The notes: a model not told the origin generated them from the letters alone. A stretch of 64,000 nucleotides of DNA from Cryobacterium fucosi (GCF_004403515.1 NZ_SOHH01000068.1:1-64000), one strand, 5' to 3'; positions 38,765 to 49,186 are shown, counted from the first letter of the stretch. A program made the numbers and translations.

Positions 38765-40633
38765 ATGTCCGACGTGCTGAGTTACCGCCCCAAGGCGGGC
38801 GAGATCCCGACCCGCCCGGGCGTGTACCGGTTCCGTGACGAAACCGGACGCGTGCTCTACGTGGGCAAGGCGAAGAACCTCCGGGCCCGGCTGAGCAACT
38901 ACTTCGCGCCCCTCGGGAGCCTGCACGAGCGCACCAGGCGCATGGTCACCACGGCCAATTCCGTGGAGTGGACCGTCGTCGGCACCGAGGTCGAGGCGTT
39001 GCAGCTCGAGTGGACCTGGATCAACGAGTTCGACCCTCCCTTCAACGTCAAGTTCAAGGACGACAAGTCGTACCCCTACCTGGCGGTGACCCTGGCCGAT
39101 GAGGCGCCCCGTGCCCTCGTCACCCGCACCACCGGCATCCGCGGGGCCCGCTATTTCGGGCCGTACCCGAAGGTCTGGGCGGTGCACGAGACCATCGAGC
39201 TGATGCTCAAGGCCTTCCCGATCCGCACCTGCAACAACGCCAACTACAAGCGGGCGATGCAGTCGGGCAAGCCCTGCTTCGCCGGTCAGATCGGGCGGTG
39301 CTTCGGACCGTGCGCCGGCACGGTGAGTCTCGAGGAACACCGCGTCATCGTCAACGAATTCGTCGGCTTCATGGGCAGCCAGGACCGCAAGCTGATCAAC
39401 CGGCTCACCGCGGAGATGAAGGTCGCCGCGGCCGACCAGGAATACGAAACCGCCGCCAAACGGCGCGACCAGATCCGCGCCCTGGACGCGGTGCTCGAGA
39501 AGAGCGCCGTGGTCCTGCGAGACAATGTCGACATCGACCTGTTCGCCTTCGACGAGGACGAGCTGGCGGCCGCGGTGCAGCTGTTCATCGTGCGCGGCGG
39601 CCGGATCCGGGGCGTCCGCGGCTGGATGGTCGACAAGGAACTCGACCTGACCACCAGCGAACTCATCGACACGATCATGCAGACCGCCTACGGCGGGGAT
39701 GCCGTGCCGCCGCGGGAAATCGTGATTCCCGAATTGCCCGATGACGCCGAGGCCCTCGAGGACTGGCTCGCCGGGATCGCCGGGCGCAAGGTTCGCATCC
39801 AGGCCGCCCAGCGCGGAGAGAAGGCGGCCCTGCTGGCAACGGCGACCCAGAACGCGAAACACGCCCTGATGCTCTACAAGACCCGGCGAAGTTCGGACTT
39901 CGTTGCGCGCTCCAAGGCTCTGGAAGACATCCAGGAGGCCCTGGGGATGCCGTCTGCGCCGCTGCGGATGGAGTGTTACGACGTGTCGCACCTCAGCGGC
40001 ACGAACATCGTCGCCTCGATGGTGGTCTTCGAGGACGGGCTGCCCCGCACCGACGAATACCGCCGGTTCGGTATCCCGGAATCGACGGATGACACCGACT
40101 CCATCTTCCGCACCCTGACCCGACGCCTCGCCTACCTGGTCCCCGACGACGAACCGGAGTCGCCCGACGACGACGGTGCACCGGCCAGGAGGCGCAAGTT
40201 CCGTTACCGGCCCAACCTGCTCATCGTCGACGGCGGGCAGCCGCAGGTCGCCGCCGCCGCCCGCGCGCTGCGGGAGTCCGGCGTCACCGGCATCACGCTC
40301 TGCGGCATCGCCAAGCGACTCGAGGAGATCTGGTTGCCGGACTCCGACTACCCGGTGATCCTGCCCAGGAACAGCGACGCGTTGTTCCTGATCCAGCGGA
40401 TCAGGGACGAGGCGCACCGGTTCGCGATCACCCACCAACGTGCCAGGCGCAAACGGGACATCTCCACGGTCCTCGGCGAGATCCCGGGTCTCGGCCCCGC
40501 GAGAGTCAAGGTTCTCCTGCAGCATTTCGGCTCCGTGGCGCGGCTGAGGGAGGCCACGGCGGAGTCGATCGCCGAGGTTCGGGGGATCGGCCCCGGCCTC
40601 GCGGGCACCATCCATCAGCACTTGCGCGCCTGA
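38765..40633 (+). CDS. uvrC: Excinuclease ABC subunit C
   Basis: Dual-incision nuclease of nucleotide excision repair, 622 residues. The N-terminal GIY-YIG domain ([20 protein letters not shown]) makes the 3' cut. It is followed by a cysteine-containing region, a UVR domain (about 205-240) that contacts UvrB, the RNase H-like domain for the 5' cut ([43 protein letters not shown]) and C-terminal helix-hairpin-helix motifs ([25 protein letters not shown]). The start is ATG at 38765, with GGGGAATTC upstream. Confidence 0.97.
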   Translation: MSDVLSYRPKAGEIPTRPGVYRFRDETGRVLYVGKAKNLRARLSNYFAPLGSLHERTRRMVTTANSVEWTVVGTEVEALQLEWTWINEFDPPFNVKFKDDKSYPYLAVTLADEAPRALVTRTTGIRGARYFGPYPKVWAVHETIELMLKAFPIRTCNNANYKRAMQSGKPCFAGQIGRCFGPCAGTVSLEEHRVIVNEFVGFMGSQDRKLINRLTAEMKVAAADQEYETAAKRRDQIRALDAVLEKSAVVLRDNVDIDLFAFDEDELAAAVQLFIVRGGRIRGVRGWMVDKELDLTTSELIDTIMQTAYGGDAVPPREIVIPELPDDAEALEDWLAGIAGRKVRIQAAQRGEKAALLATATQNAKHALMLYKTRRSSDFVARSKALEDIQEALGMPSAPLRMECYDVSHLSGTNIVASMVVFEDGLPRTDEYRRFGIPESTDDTDSIFRTLTRRLAYLVPDDEPESPDDDGAPARRRKFRYRPNLLIVDGGQPQVAAAARALRESGVTGITLCGIAKRLEEIWLPDSDYPVILPRNSDALFLIQRIRDEAHRFAITHQRARRKRDISTVLGEIPGLGPARVKVLLQHFGSVARLREATAESIAEVRGIGPGLAGTIHQHLRA

Positions 40634-40650
40634 ACCCTTCGGCCGGTCGG

Positions 40651-40656
40651 TAGGCT
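40651..40656 (+). promoter_or_regulatory. -10 hexamer TAGGCT upstream of rapZ
   Basis: TAGGCT lies 42 bp before the rapZ ATG, which has a purine-rich sequence upstream, so this transcript would carry a short leader. Confidence 0.4.
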
Positions 40657-40698
40657 GGACACGCGATATCCACCACAACCGAAGGCGCGAGAGCGAAT

Positions 40699-41574
40699 AT
40701 GACAACGGAGAACGACAAGCAGGAGATGCTTATCGTGACGGGGATGTCCGGTGCGGGACGCTCGACCGTGGCCAATGCGCTGGAGGATCTCGGCTGGTAC
40801 GTCGTCGACAACCTCCCGCCGCAGATGCTGCGGCCGCTGGTGGAACTGGTCAGCCGGGCCGGCACCAGCCTTCCGAAGATCGCCGCGGTCGTCGACATCC
40901 GCGGCCGGGGCTTCTTCACCGATTTCCAGGAGATCGTCCAGTCCCTGCGCAAGAGCGCCCGCGTGCGCGTGATCTTCCTCGAGGCCAGGGACGACGTGCT
41001 CGTGCGCCGGTTCGAGTCCGTGCGCAGGCCGCATCCGCTCCAGGGCGACGGAACCATCCTCGACGGGATCTCGGCCGAGCGCAGCAAACTCAGTGCCGTG
41101 CGGGAGTCCTGCGACCTCGTCATCGACACCTCGGACCTGAACATCCACCAACTGGCCACGACGATCACCGACCGTTTCGCGGCCGCTGACACGGCCGGGG
41201 TCAACGTCACCCTGATGAGCTTCGGTTTCAAGTACGGCCTGCCCACGGATGTCGACATGGTCGCCGACGTGCGCTTCCTGCCGAATCCCTTCTGGATCCC
41301 CGAGCTGCGCGCGCACACCGGGCAGGACTCAGAGGTCAGGGACTTCGTACTCGCCCAGACCGGCGCGGTGGAGTTCCTGGACAACTACGCGGCGGCACTG
41401 GGGCCGGTCCTCGCCGGCTACCAGCGGGAGAACAAGCGCCACGTGACGATCGCGGTCGGCTGTACCGGAGGCAAGCACCGTTCGGTGGCCATGTCGGCCG
41501 AAATCGCGCGCCGGATCAAGGACTTTCCCGGGGTGGCGGTCAGCCTCAAGAACCGCGACCTCGGACGAGAATAG
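40699..41574 (+). CDS. rapZ: RNase adapter RapZ / YvcJ-like nucleotide-binding protein
   Basis: A 291-residue P-loop protein: GMSGAGRSTVANALEDLGW, VDNLPP, and a C-terminal domain with SFGFKYGLPTDVD, VRFLPNPFW and the IAVGCTGGKHRSV motif typical of RapZ. In E. coli RapZ controls glmS through small RNAs; in Gram-positives YvcJ hydrolyses GTP and its role is less clear. Here it lies between uvrC and whiA. Many relatives have yvcK between it and whiA; this window does not. Confidence 0.93.
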   Translation: MTTENDKQEMLIVTGMSGAGRSTVANALEDLGWYVVDNLPPQMLRPLVELVSRAGTSLPKIAAVVDIRGRGFFTDFQEIVQSLRKSARVRVIFLEARDDVLVRRFESVRRPHPLQGDGTILDGISAERSKLSAVRESCDLVIDTSDLNIHQLATTITDRFAAADTAGVNVTLMSFGFKYGLPTDVDMVADVRFLPNPFWIPELRAHTGQDSEVRDFVLAQTGAVEFLDNYAAALGPVLAGYQRENKRHVTIAVGCTGGKHRSVAMSAEIARRIKDFPGVAVSLKNRDLGRE

Positions 41575-41652
41575 CCACGGCCGAGGGTGCCTGGAAACAG
41601 CCACCGGGCCAGCCAGAACAACTCCCGGCCGGGACAAGGCCAGGACAACAGA

Positions 41653-42645
41653 ATGGACAAGCGATTGGCACTCACCGCCGACGTTAAAGACGAACTCGCT
41701 CGCGTGGAGGTTTCGAAGACCACGGTTCGGGCCGCGGAACTGGCCACCATCCTCCGGTTCTCCGGCGGACTGCACATGATCTCCAGCCGGATCGCCATCG
41801 AATCCGAGCTCGACACTGCGCTGCTCGCCCGCCGCGTCCGCAAGGCCCTGGCCGAGCTCTACGGGGTGCGCAGCGACGTCTCCGTGATCGCGGCCTCCGG
41901 GCTGCGCCGGACCAGCCACTTCCTCGTGCGCGTTCTCGACGGGGGCGAGACCCTGGCCAGGCAGACCGGGCTCCTCGACGCCAGGCGACGTCCGATCCGC
42001 GGGCTGCCGAACCGGTTGACCACGGGGTCGAAGGAAGAGATCGCCGCCGTGTGGCGGGGGGCGTTCCTGGCCCACGGCTCATTGACCGACCCCGGGCGCT
42101 CCGCCGCGCTCGAGATCACCTGCCCGGGCAACGAAGCGGCCATGGCCCTCGTCGGAGCGGCCGGCCGCCTCGGCGTCGTCGCCAAGGCCAGGGAGGTGCG
42201 CGGCGTGCACCGGGTGGTCATCCGCGACGGCGACGCCATCGGCGCGATGCTCGTGCACATGGGCGCCCATGACACCGTGCTCAACTGGGAGGCCCTCCGC
42301 CAGCGCCGCGAGGTGCGGGCAACCGCCAACCGGCTCGTCAACTTCGACGACGCCAACCTCCGTCGCTCCGCGCAGGCCGCCGTCGCCGCCTGCGCGCGGG
42401 TCCAGCGAGCCATGGAGATCCTCGGGGCCGATATTCCGGAGCACCTGCGCTACGCCGGTGAGCTGCGCCTGTCCTTCCGGGATTCGAGCCTCGACGAGCT
42501 CGGTCACCACGCAGACCCGCCGATGACCAAGGACGCCGTCGCCGGCAGGATCCGCCGGCTGCTCGCGATGGCGGACAAGAAGGCCGCAGACCAGGGAATC
42601 CCCGGAACCGACGCGGATCTGCCCTCCGACCTCGACGAGGTCTGA
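41653..42645 (+). CDS. whiA: Sporulation/cell division regulator WhiA
   Basis: A 330-residue transcription factor with an N-terminal domain related to LAGLIDADG homing endonucleases ([27 protein letters not shown]) and a C-terminal helix-turn-helix ([25 protein letters not shown], shortened in meaning to the DNA-binding DELG...PPMTKDA motif). In Streptomyces WhiA acts with WhiB; in non-sporulating actinobacteria it probably controls division genes. I chose ATG 41653 ([15 protein letters not shown]), the family's point of start; an in-frame GTG at 41587 would add 22 residues. Confidence 0.93.
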   Translation: MDKRLALTADVKDELARVEVSKTTVRAAELATILRFSGGLHMISSRIAIESELDTALLARRVRKALAELYGVRSDVSVIAASGLRRTSHFLVRVLDGGETLARQTGLLDARRRPIRGLPNRLTTGSKEEIAAVWRGAFLAHGSLTDPGRSAALEITCPGNEAAMALVGAAGRLGVVAKAREVRGVHRVVIRDGDAIGAMLVHMGAHDTVLNWEALRQRREVRATANRLVNFDDANLRRSAQAAVAACARVQRAMEILGADIPEHLRYAGELRLSFRDSSLDELGHHADPPMTKDAVAGRIRRLLAMADKKAADQGIPGTDADLPSDLDEV

Positions 42646-42680
42646 TCCCGCTGCTCGTCACGCGGCCAGCGCGACCTGAG

Positions 42681-42686
42681 TAGACT
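42681..42686 (+). promoter_or_regulatory. -10 hexamer TAGACT upstream of sodA
   Basis: TAGACT lies 64 bp before the sodA start. The transcript would have a leader of about 58 nt ending in GAGGAG. Confidence 0.45.
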
Positions 42687-42750
42687 GGATAGGTCGCTCA
42701 CAAACTGGTGGCGGAGCATTTCCCGCCGACAAATACAGAGGAGATACACA

Positions 42751-43377
42751 TTGGCTGAATACACACTCCCGGCCCTCGCCTATGACTACTCGGCGCTCGC
42801 GCCGAGCATCAGCGGCACCATCATGGAACTCCACCACGGCAAGCACCACCAGGCCTACGTAACCGGGGCCAACACGGCCCTCGCCCAGCTGGCCGAAGCC
42901 CGTGACTCCGGACAGCTGACCTACGTCAACAAGCTCGAGAAGGACCTCGCCTTCAACCTGGGCGGGCACGTCAACCACTCGATCTTCTGGACCAACCTCT
43001 CCCCGGACGGCGGCGACAAGCCCACCGGCGACCTCGCGAGCGCGATCGACGATCACTTCGGCTCCTTCGACAAGTTCCAGGCCCACTTCGCGGCCACCGC
43101 GCTCGGCGTGCAGGGCTCAGGCTGGGCAGTGCTCGCCTGGGACTCGATCGGCCAGCGCCTGATCATCCAGCAGTTCTTCGACCAGCAGGCGAACTTTGCC
43201 GCCGGCACGATCCCCGTGCTGATGCTCGACGTCTGGGAGCACGCCTACTACCTCGACTACCGCAACGTGCGTGCGGACTACGTGAAGGCGTTCTGGAACA
43301 TCGTCAACTGGGCGAACGTCCAGGAACGCTTCACCATCGCACGCGAAAAGACCAACGGGCTGCTCCTGCTCTCATAG
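42751..43377 (+). CDS. sodA: Superoxide dismutase, Mn/Fe type
   Basis: Converts superoxide to oxygen and hydrogen peroxide. The 208-residue protein has all four metal ligands: His28 in [12 protein letters not shown], His76 in GHVNHSIFW, Asp160 and His164 in [10 protein letters not shown]. Position 145 is Gln (FFDQQANF) where the mycobacterial iron enzyme has His, which resembles manganese or cambialistic enzymes, but metal choice cannot be settled from sequence. The start is the rare TTG at 42751, preceded by GAGGAG at 42738-42743 and giving the family N-terminus MAEYTLPAL. Confidence 0.95.
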   Translation: MAEYTLPALAYDYSALAPSISGTIMELHHGKHHQAYVTGANTALAQLAEARDSGQLTYVNKLEKDLAFNLGGHVNHSIFWTNLSPDGGDKPTGDLASAIDDHFGSFDKFQAHFAATALGVQGSGWAVLAWDSIGQRLIIQQFFDQQANFAAGTIPVLMLDVWEHAYYLDYRNVRADYVKAFWNIVNWANVQERFTIAREKTNGLLLLS

Positions 43378-43382
43378 CAGGA

Positions 43383-43404
43383 CCGGCCCCCTCGCCGGGG
43401 CCGG
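43383..43404 (+). terminator. Hairpin after sodA
   Basis: CCGGCCCC at 43383-43390 pairs perfectly with GGGGCCGG at 43397-43404. There is no T-run, so it may terminate weakly or only stabilise mRNA ends. Confidence 0.5.
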
Positions 43405-43454
43405 CACCTCGTCCAGTTCACCCACAAGAAACGCGCTTCGGCGCACAAGATTAG

Positions 43455-44468
<1,014 letters not shown>

Positions 44469-44480
44469 CCGAGGCCCACG

Positions 44481-45695
44481 GTGACACTTCGAACAGTCGA
44501 ATCACTGGGGCAGCTCCACGGCAAGCGCGTCATCGTCCGTTGCGATCTGAATGTCCCGTTGAAAGACGGAGAGATCACGGACGATGGTCGCGTTCGCGCG
44601 TCTCTGCCCACCATCAAGGCGCTGCTCGTGCAGGGCGCCCGAGTCGTGATCGTCTCGCACCTCGGCCGGCCGAAGGGTGCGCCGGAGGACAGGTACAGCC
44701 TGGCTCCGGTCGCCACCCGTCTGGCTGAGCTGCTGGGCAGCGACGTCGCGTTCGCCACCGACACCGTCGGCGAGTCCGCGACTGCTGCCGTTTCGGCTCT
44801 GGCCGACGGCGAGGTCGTCGTGCTGGAGAACCTCCGGTTCAACCCGGGGGAGACCAGCAAGGTGGACGACGAGCGCGTTGCGTTCGCCAACGAGCTCGCG
44901 GCCCTCGGCGACGTCCTCGTCTCGGACGGCTTCGGTGTCGTCCACCGCAAGCAGGCCAGCGTGTTCGACCTTGCAGCGATCCTCCCGAGCGCCGCCGGTC
45001 TGCTGATCGCCGCGGAGCTCGAGGTTCTCGATCGCCTCACCGAGAAGCCGGAGGCACCCTACACGGTCATCCTCGGAGGCTCGAAGGTGTCGGACAAGCT
45101 CGGCGTCATCGGCCACCTGCTGCCGCGAGTCAACTCGCTGCTCATCGGCGGGGGAATGCTCTTCACGTTCCTCGCCGCACAGGGCCACAAGGTGGGTGCA
45201 AGCCTGCTCGAGGCCGACCAGATCGAGACTGTGCGCGGGTACCTGGCGGAAGCAGAGCGCCTCGGCGTCAAGATCGTGCTGCCGACGGATATCGTCGTGG
45301 CATCGAAGTTCGGGGCGGACGCGGAACACGTGATCACCCCGGCCAACGCGATCGAAGACACCCCATTCGGTGCCTCGGGCCTCGGCCTTGACATCGGTCC
45401 CGACACGGCGGCTGCGTTCGCCGAGATCATCCGGTCTTCCAGGACGGTCTTCTGGAACGGCCCCATGGGCGTGTTCGAGCTGGCTCCGTTCGCGGAAGGC
45501 ACCCGGACGGTTGCCGGCGCACTGACCGAGGTCGACGGCCTGAGCGTGGTCGGTGGTGGCGATTCTGCCGCCGCCGTGCGCATCCTCGGCTTCACCGATG
45601 ACCAGTTCGGTCACATTTCAACCGGCGGTGGCGCCAGCCTCGAATTCCTCGAGGGCAAGCGCCTACCAGGACTGGAGGTCCTCGGATGGCAGTAA
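44481..45695 (+). CDS. pgk: Phosphoglycerate kinase
   Basis: Makes ATP from 1,3-bisphosphoglycerate. The 404-residue protein shows RVIVRCDLNVPL, SHLGRPKG, ENLRFNPGE, the nucleotide motif ILGGSKVSDKLGVI and the C-terminal VGGGDSAAAV and STGGGASLEFLEG. The start is GTG at 44481, 12 bases after gap. Its last ten bases overlap tpiA. Confidence 0.97.
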   Translation: MTLRTVESLGQLHGKRVIVRCDLNVPLKDGEITDDGRVRASLPTIKALLVQGARVVIVSHLGRPKGAPEDRYSLAPVATRLAELLGSDVAFATDTVGESATAAVSALADGEVVVLENLRFNPGETSKVDDERVAFANELAALGDVLVSDGFGVVHRKQASVFDLAAILPSAAGLLIAAELEVLDRLTEKPEAPYTVILGGSKVSDKLGVIGHLLPRVNSLLIGGGMLFTFLAAQGHKVGASLLEADQIETVRGYLAEAERLGVKIVLPTDIVVASKFGADAEHVITPANAIEDTPFGASGLGLDIGPDTAAAFAEIIRSSRTVFWNGPMGVFELAPFAEGTRTVAGALTEVDGLSVVGGGDSAAAVRILGFTDDQFGHISTGGGASLEFLEGKRLPGLEVLGWQ

Positions 45696-46486
45696 ACGAC
45701 AACCCGCGGCGCACCCCGCTGATCGCGGGCAACTGGAAGATGAACCTGGACCACCTCCAGGCCATCGCGTTCGTGCAGAAGCTGGCATGGAACCTCAAGG
45801 ATGCGAAGCATGACTTCTCAGCCGTCGAGGTTGCCGTGTTCCCGCCGTTCACCGATCTCCGCTCGGTGCAGACGCTCGTGTCCGCCGACAAGCTCCCGCT
45901 CGCCTACGGCGCGCAGGACCTGTCGGCGCAGGACTCCGGCGCCTACACCGGTGAGATCTCCGGTGGGTTCCTGTCCCAGCTGGAGTGCCAGTACGTTCTG
46001 ATCGGGCACTCCGAGCGGCGCACGCTGCACGGGGAAGACGACGAGCAGGTCGCGGCGAAGGTCAAGGCCGCGCTCAAGCACAACTTGGTTCCGATCATCT
46101 GCGTCGGCGAGACCGCCGCGGACCTGGAACTGCACGGTCCCAGCGCCGTGCCGGTTGCTCAGTTGAAGGCGGCCCTGTCCGGCGTCTCCAACGCCGCGGA
46201 CATCGTCGTGGCCTACGAGCCCGTCTGGGCGATCGGGTCCGGCCAGGCCGCCACTCCGGAACAGGCCGAGCAGGTTGCGGCCCAGCTGCGCAACGTGCTG
46301 AAGGACACCCTCGGGGAGGATGTGGCCGCCAGGACGCGCATCCTCTACGGCGGTTCCGTGAAGGGCGTCAACATCGCCGGCTACATGCGCGAGCCCAATC
46401 TGGATGGCGCCCTCGTCGGCGGAGCAAGCCTGGACATCGACGAGTTCTCCAGCATCGTGCGTTTTCAGAAGCACGTTGGCCTGTAG
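45686..46486 (+). CDS. tpiA: Triosephosphate isomerase
   Basis: Interconverts dihydroxyacetone phosphate and glyceraldehyde 3-phosphate. The 266-residue TIM barrel has the active-site lysine in AGNWKMNLD, catalytic His108 in IGHSERR and Glu178 in AYEPVWAIGSG, and the phosphate loop YGGSVKG. ATG 45686 lies inside the end of pgk, so the genes are translationally coupled. Confidence 0.97.
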   Translation: MAVNDNPRRTPLIAGNWKMNLDHLQAIAFVQKLAWNLKDAKHDFSAVEVAVFPPFTDLRSVQTLVSADKLPLAYGAQDLSAQDSGAYTGEISGGFLSQLECQYVLIGHSERRTLHGEDDEQVAAKVKAALKHNLVPIICVGETAADLELHGPSAVPVAQLKAALSGVSNAADIVVAYEPVWAIGSGQAATPEQAEQVAAQLRNVLKDTLGEDVAARTRILYGGSVKGVNIAGYMREPNLDGALVGGASLDIDEFSSIVRFQKHVGL

Positions 46487-46507
46487 CACCGGTCAGACCG
46501 TTTGAGG

Positions 46508-46544
46508 CAACCCGCTGTCCCCCGAACCGGGGGACGGCGGGTTG
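46508..46544 (+). terminator. Hairpin between tpiA and secG
   Basis: CAACCCGC-T-GTCCCCCG pairs with CGGGGGAC-G-GCGGGTTG across a three-base loop, with a single mismatch. There is no T-run; it may reduce read-through into secG or protect the tpiA mRNA end. Confidence 0.55.
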
Positions 46545-46578
46545 TGACGTGAGTCAGGCTATGATTATCACTGATCTT

Positions 46579-46598
46579 GGTGGGGCAAGTGCCCCACC
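46579..46598 (+). promoter_or_regulatory. secG leader hairpin
   Basis: GGTGGGGC at 46579-46586 pairs with GCCCCACC at 46591-46598 (loop AAGT). It ends 19 bases before the secG start, and a TATGAT -10-like sequence lies just upstream at 46560-46565, so the hairpin would be near the 5' end of the secG mRNA. Confidence 0.4.
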
Positions 46599-46617
46599 GC
46601 ACTGTGAAAGGTTTCGC

Positions 46618-46869
46618 GTGGGTATTCTCCAGGTAGTGCTGCAGGTGTTGCTCGGCATTACGAGCCTCCTGCTCACCATGCTCATTCTGTTGCACAAGGG
46701 GCGTGGCGGAGGCCTGTCGGACATGTTCGGCGGCGGTGTGACCTCGAACCTCGGCGCCTCCGGTGTCGCCGAACGAAACCTCAACCGCATCACCGTCATC
46801 CTCGGACTCCTGTGGATCTCGTGCATCGTCGTCCTCGGCCTGATCACGAAGTTCGACGCAGGCCTGTAA
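46618..46869 (+). CDS. secG: Preprotein translocase subunit SecG
   Basis: Small SecYEG subunit in the cytoplasmic membrane. The 83-residue protein has two membrane helices (about 3-23 and 55-77) around a glycine-rich loop with the family signature LLHKGRGGGLSDMFGGG. The start is GTG at 46618, preceded by GAAAGG. The conserved place behind tpiA supports the assignment. Confidence 0.94.
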   Translation: MGILQVVLQVLLGITSLLLTMLILLHKGRGGGLSDMFGGGVTSNLGASGVAERNLNRITVILGLLWISCIVVLGLITKFDAGL

Positions 46870-46879
46870 TTCTCGTCGC

Positions 46880-46904
46880 CCGGCCGGGGCTGATTCCCGG
46901 CCGG
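46880..46904 (+). terminator. Hairpin after secG
   Basis: CCGGCCGGG at 46880-46888 pairs with CCCGGCCGG at 46896-46904, 10 bp after the secG stop. No T-run follows. Confidence 0.5.
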
Positions 46905-46987
46905 ATGAGCTCGGCACGACCCGTTCAAGTCAACATTGGCTCAAGCGGCCAATCAGCTTCAACGCCCCTTTCTAGCGGAGGAACATC

Positions 46988-47356
46988 ATGGCATCTGGTG
47001 GCAGCGCAATTCGTGGCTCGCGTGTAGGAGCCGGCCCCATGGGCGAGCAGGACCGCGGTTTTCACGCGGACCGGATCAAGGTCTCGTACTGGGACGCCCT
47101 CGGGAATGAGACCGTCCGGTACTTCGCCGCGAACCTCCCGGACGATGAGATCCCGGCGACCATAGATTGCCCGTCGTCCGGCCTGCCTGCCGGACGTGAC
47201 AAGGAGAACCCGCCGTCGGTGGTGAAGCTCGAGCCGTACAAGACGCACCTCGCCTACGTGAAGGAGCGTCGAACGGAGGAAGAGGCCGAGTCGCTCCTTG
47301 AAGAGGCGCTGCAGCAGCTTCGGGTACGTCGCGGGAAGCTCGCCGCCACGAACTAG
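46988..47356 (+). CDS. rbpA: RNA polymerase-binding protein RbpA
   Basis: Actinobacteria-specific protein that binds RNA polymerase and the principal sigma factor and helps open promoters. The 122-residue protein has the basic N-terminal tail (AIRGSRVGAGPMGEQDRG), a central beta core (KVSYWDALGNETVRYFA...CPSSGLPAG) and a C-terminal sigma-interacting helical part (THLAYVKERRTEEEAESLLEEALQ shortened to its helix). GCGGAGGAA lies seven bases before the ATG. Confidence 0.95.
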   Translation: MASGGSAIRGSRVGAGPMGEQDRGFHADRIKVSYWDALGNETVRYFAANLPDDEIPATIDCPSSGLPAGRDKENPPSVVKLEPYKTHLAYVKERRTEEEAESLLEEALQQLRVRRGKLAATN

Positions 47357-47428
47357 CCACACCGTTGACACAGACAAGAGCGGGTCCCGATTGATCGGGA
47401 CCCGCTCTTTTCTGTCTACGGTGTGGCT
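47355..47428. terminator. Bidirectional terminator rbpA/pgl
   Basis: The core AAGAGCGGGTCCCGA (47376-47390) pairs perfectly with TCGGGACCCGCTCTT (47395-47409) and is flanked by a T-run on each strand. An outer pair, AGCCACACCGT (47355-47365) with ACGGTGTGGCT (47418-47428), extends the structure over the rbpA stop codon. It serves the convergent rbpA and pgl. Confidence 0.92.
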
Positions 47429-47450
47429 TGTCGGCCGCGCCTCAGCCGGA

Positions 47451-48221
47451 TCAGAAGGTCGACGCCGTGAGATTCTCCGGAACCTCAGCGGCGGCCTCCC
47501 GGTCAACGAAGAAGTTCGTGTACCGGCGTCCCTTGATGCCGGCCACGGGCACCTCGTCGCGGCTCGCGCCCGCGAGGGCCAGGCCGAGGGCGGATGCCTT
47601 GTCTGGTCCGGCCAGGACCATCCAGATGCAGCGGGAGGAGTTGAGGGCCGGTCGGCTCAGGCTGAGACGTTCCGCCGGGGGCTTGGGGGAGTCCCGGACG
47701 GCGAGTACGCTCGCGTCCGATTCCCTGATGCCGGGCTGGTGGGGGAACAGCGAGGCGACGTGCCCGTCCGGTCCGACGCCGAGGAACGTGATGTCGAATC
47801 GCGGAAGCGCCGTGCCGTCTATCGACGCGGCCTCCAGCCGGGCGGCATAGTCCGCAGCCGCGGAATCCAGGTCCGTGCCCTCGTCCGAGGCCGCGAACGG
47901 ATGCACGTTCGCCGCGGGGACCGCGATGTGGTCGAGGAGAGCGGTCCGAGCCTGCAGCTCGTTGCGTTCCGGATCGTTCTTGGCCACCCAGCGCTCGTCG
48001 CCCCACCAGAAGTTGACCAGGTCCCAATCGATGGTGTCCCTGGCCGCAGATGCGTTGATCGCCTCGAGCACCTCGGTGGCGACGGAGCCGCCGGCGAGGA
48101 CCACATTGATCTCGCCCTGCTCGTGCAGGATGTCCACGGTCGTGGTGATGAATCGAGCCGCCACCGACGCCGCGAGGGCGGCCCGGTCCGGGTGTACGAG
48201 TACGCGTCGTTCGTTGGTCAC
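47451..48221 (-). CDS. pgl: 6-phosphogluconolactonase
   Basis: Hydrolyses 6-phosphogluconolactone in the oxidative pentose phosphate pathway. The 256-residue protein is of the DevB/SOL type with VVLAGGSVATEVL, NFWWGDERWV and LGVGPDGHVASLFPH. The start is GTG at 48221, overlapping the opcA stop by four bases. It is the last gene of a six-gene minus-strand operon. Confidence 0.95.
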   Translation of the reverse strand: MTNERRVLVHPDRAALAASVAARFITTTVDILHEQGEINVVLAGGSVATEVLEAINASAARDTIDWDLVNFWWGDERWVAKNDPERNELQARTALLDHIAVPAANVHPFAASDEGTDLDSAAADYAARLEAASIDGTALPRFDITFLGVGPDGHVASLFPHQPGIRESDASVLAVRDSPKPPAERLSLSRPALNSSRCIWMVLAGPDKASALGLALAGASRDEVPVAGIKGRRYTNFFVDREAAAEVPENLTASTF

Positions 48222-49186
48222 GGTCGTCCTTCGGTTTGATCTGCGACCACATCGTCAAGGTGCGGGAGGCCGCGCGTGATGACCTCACCATACAACTCAT
48301 CCGGGTCGAGCCGGCGCAGCTCGTCGCTGAGGCAGTCGCGCAGGCTGCGCCGTTTGAGGGTGAGGTCCTGCACCGGCTGTCCCGGCTGGGTGAGGGTCGC
48401 GATGCCGGGCACCTCACGTTCGAGCGAGATCACCCCTGCCGCACGGGTGAGGTGAACACCGCGGATTCCGCTGGACATGGGGCCGGTGGTGAACTCGTAG
48501 CTGACCGGAACCTGCAGTTGCAACTGCAGCCAAGCGGCCAGCAACGCGGTCGACGGGGAGTCTGCCGCACCGGACACCTCGACGGCCGTGACGGGCAGGT
48601 AGGGCGGCTGGTCGAGGACCGCTGCGAGCTGGGCGCGCCACAGGGTCAGCCGAGTCCAGGCGAAGTCGGTGTCGCCCGGGCGGTAAGAGCTGCAGAGATG
48701 GTGAAGCGCGGCCTGCGGGTCCGGCTGCGCGGACGCATCCGTGATCCGGCGGTAGGCAATGCGACCGAGCGGGGACTCGGCGGGCACGGCAGGGGCCACG
48801 CCGGGCCACCAGGCCACGACGGGCGCATCCGGCAGCAGGAGGCCGGTGACGAGGCTCTCCGGGTCGCTGGCGGCCTCGCCGTAGGCGCGGAGCACGATCA
48901 CCTCGCTCGCTCCGGCGTCGCCGCCGACCCGGATCTCCGCGTCGATCCGCGGTGTCGTGGCCAGGCCCCCGTCGTCGAGGGCCTGCGTCGACACGACGAT
49001 GACGCGCATCGGGTGCTCGCGGGAGGCATCGTTCGCGGCCTCGATGGCCTCCTCCTCGTGGCCCATCGTCGACGCGATGATCAGGGTGAGGACCCGTCCC
49101 AGTGCGACGGCGCCGCCTTCCTCGCGGATCCTGACAAGGGCCTTGGATATCTTGGACGTGGTGGTGTCGGGAAGATCGACGATCAT
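48218..49186 (-). CDS. opcA: Glucose-6-phosphate dehydrogenase assembly protein OpcA
   Basis: A 322-residue protein found in actinobacteria and cyanobacteria and needed for activity or oligomerisation of Zwf. Recognised by the N-terminal MIVDLPDTTTSKISKALVRI, the PVVAWWPGVAP segment and by its invariable place between zwf and pgl. It overlaps both neighbours by four bases, so the three proteins are probably made in fixed proportion. Confidence 0.95.
   Translation of the reverse strand: MIVDLPDTTTSKISKALVRIREEGGAVALGRVLTLIIASTMGHEEEAIEAANDASREHPMRVIVVSTQALDDGGLATTPRIDAEIRVGGDAGASEVIVLRAYGEAASDPESLVTGLLLPDAPVVAWWPGVAPAVPAESPLGRIAYRRITDASAQPDPQAALHHLCSSYRPGDTDFAWTRLTLWRAQLAAVLDQPPYLPVTAVEVSGAADSPSTALLAAWLQLQLQVPVSYEFTTGPMSSGIRGVHLTRAAGVISLEREVPGIATLTQPGQPVQDLTLKRRSLRDCLSDELRRLDPDELYGEVITRGLPHLDDVVADQTEGRP

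Noticed and set aside
42751-43377. Apparent loss of a metal ligand in superoxide dismutase (LAPS where other enzymes have LEPH)
   Set aside because: Counting residues shows that the LEPH histidine is not a metal ligand. The real ligands His28, His76, Asp160 and His164 are all present.
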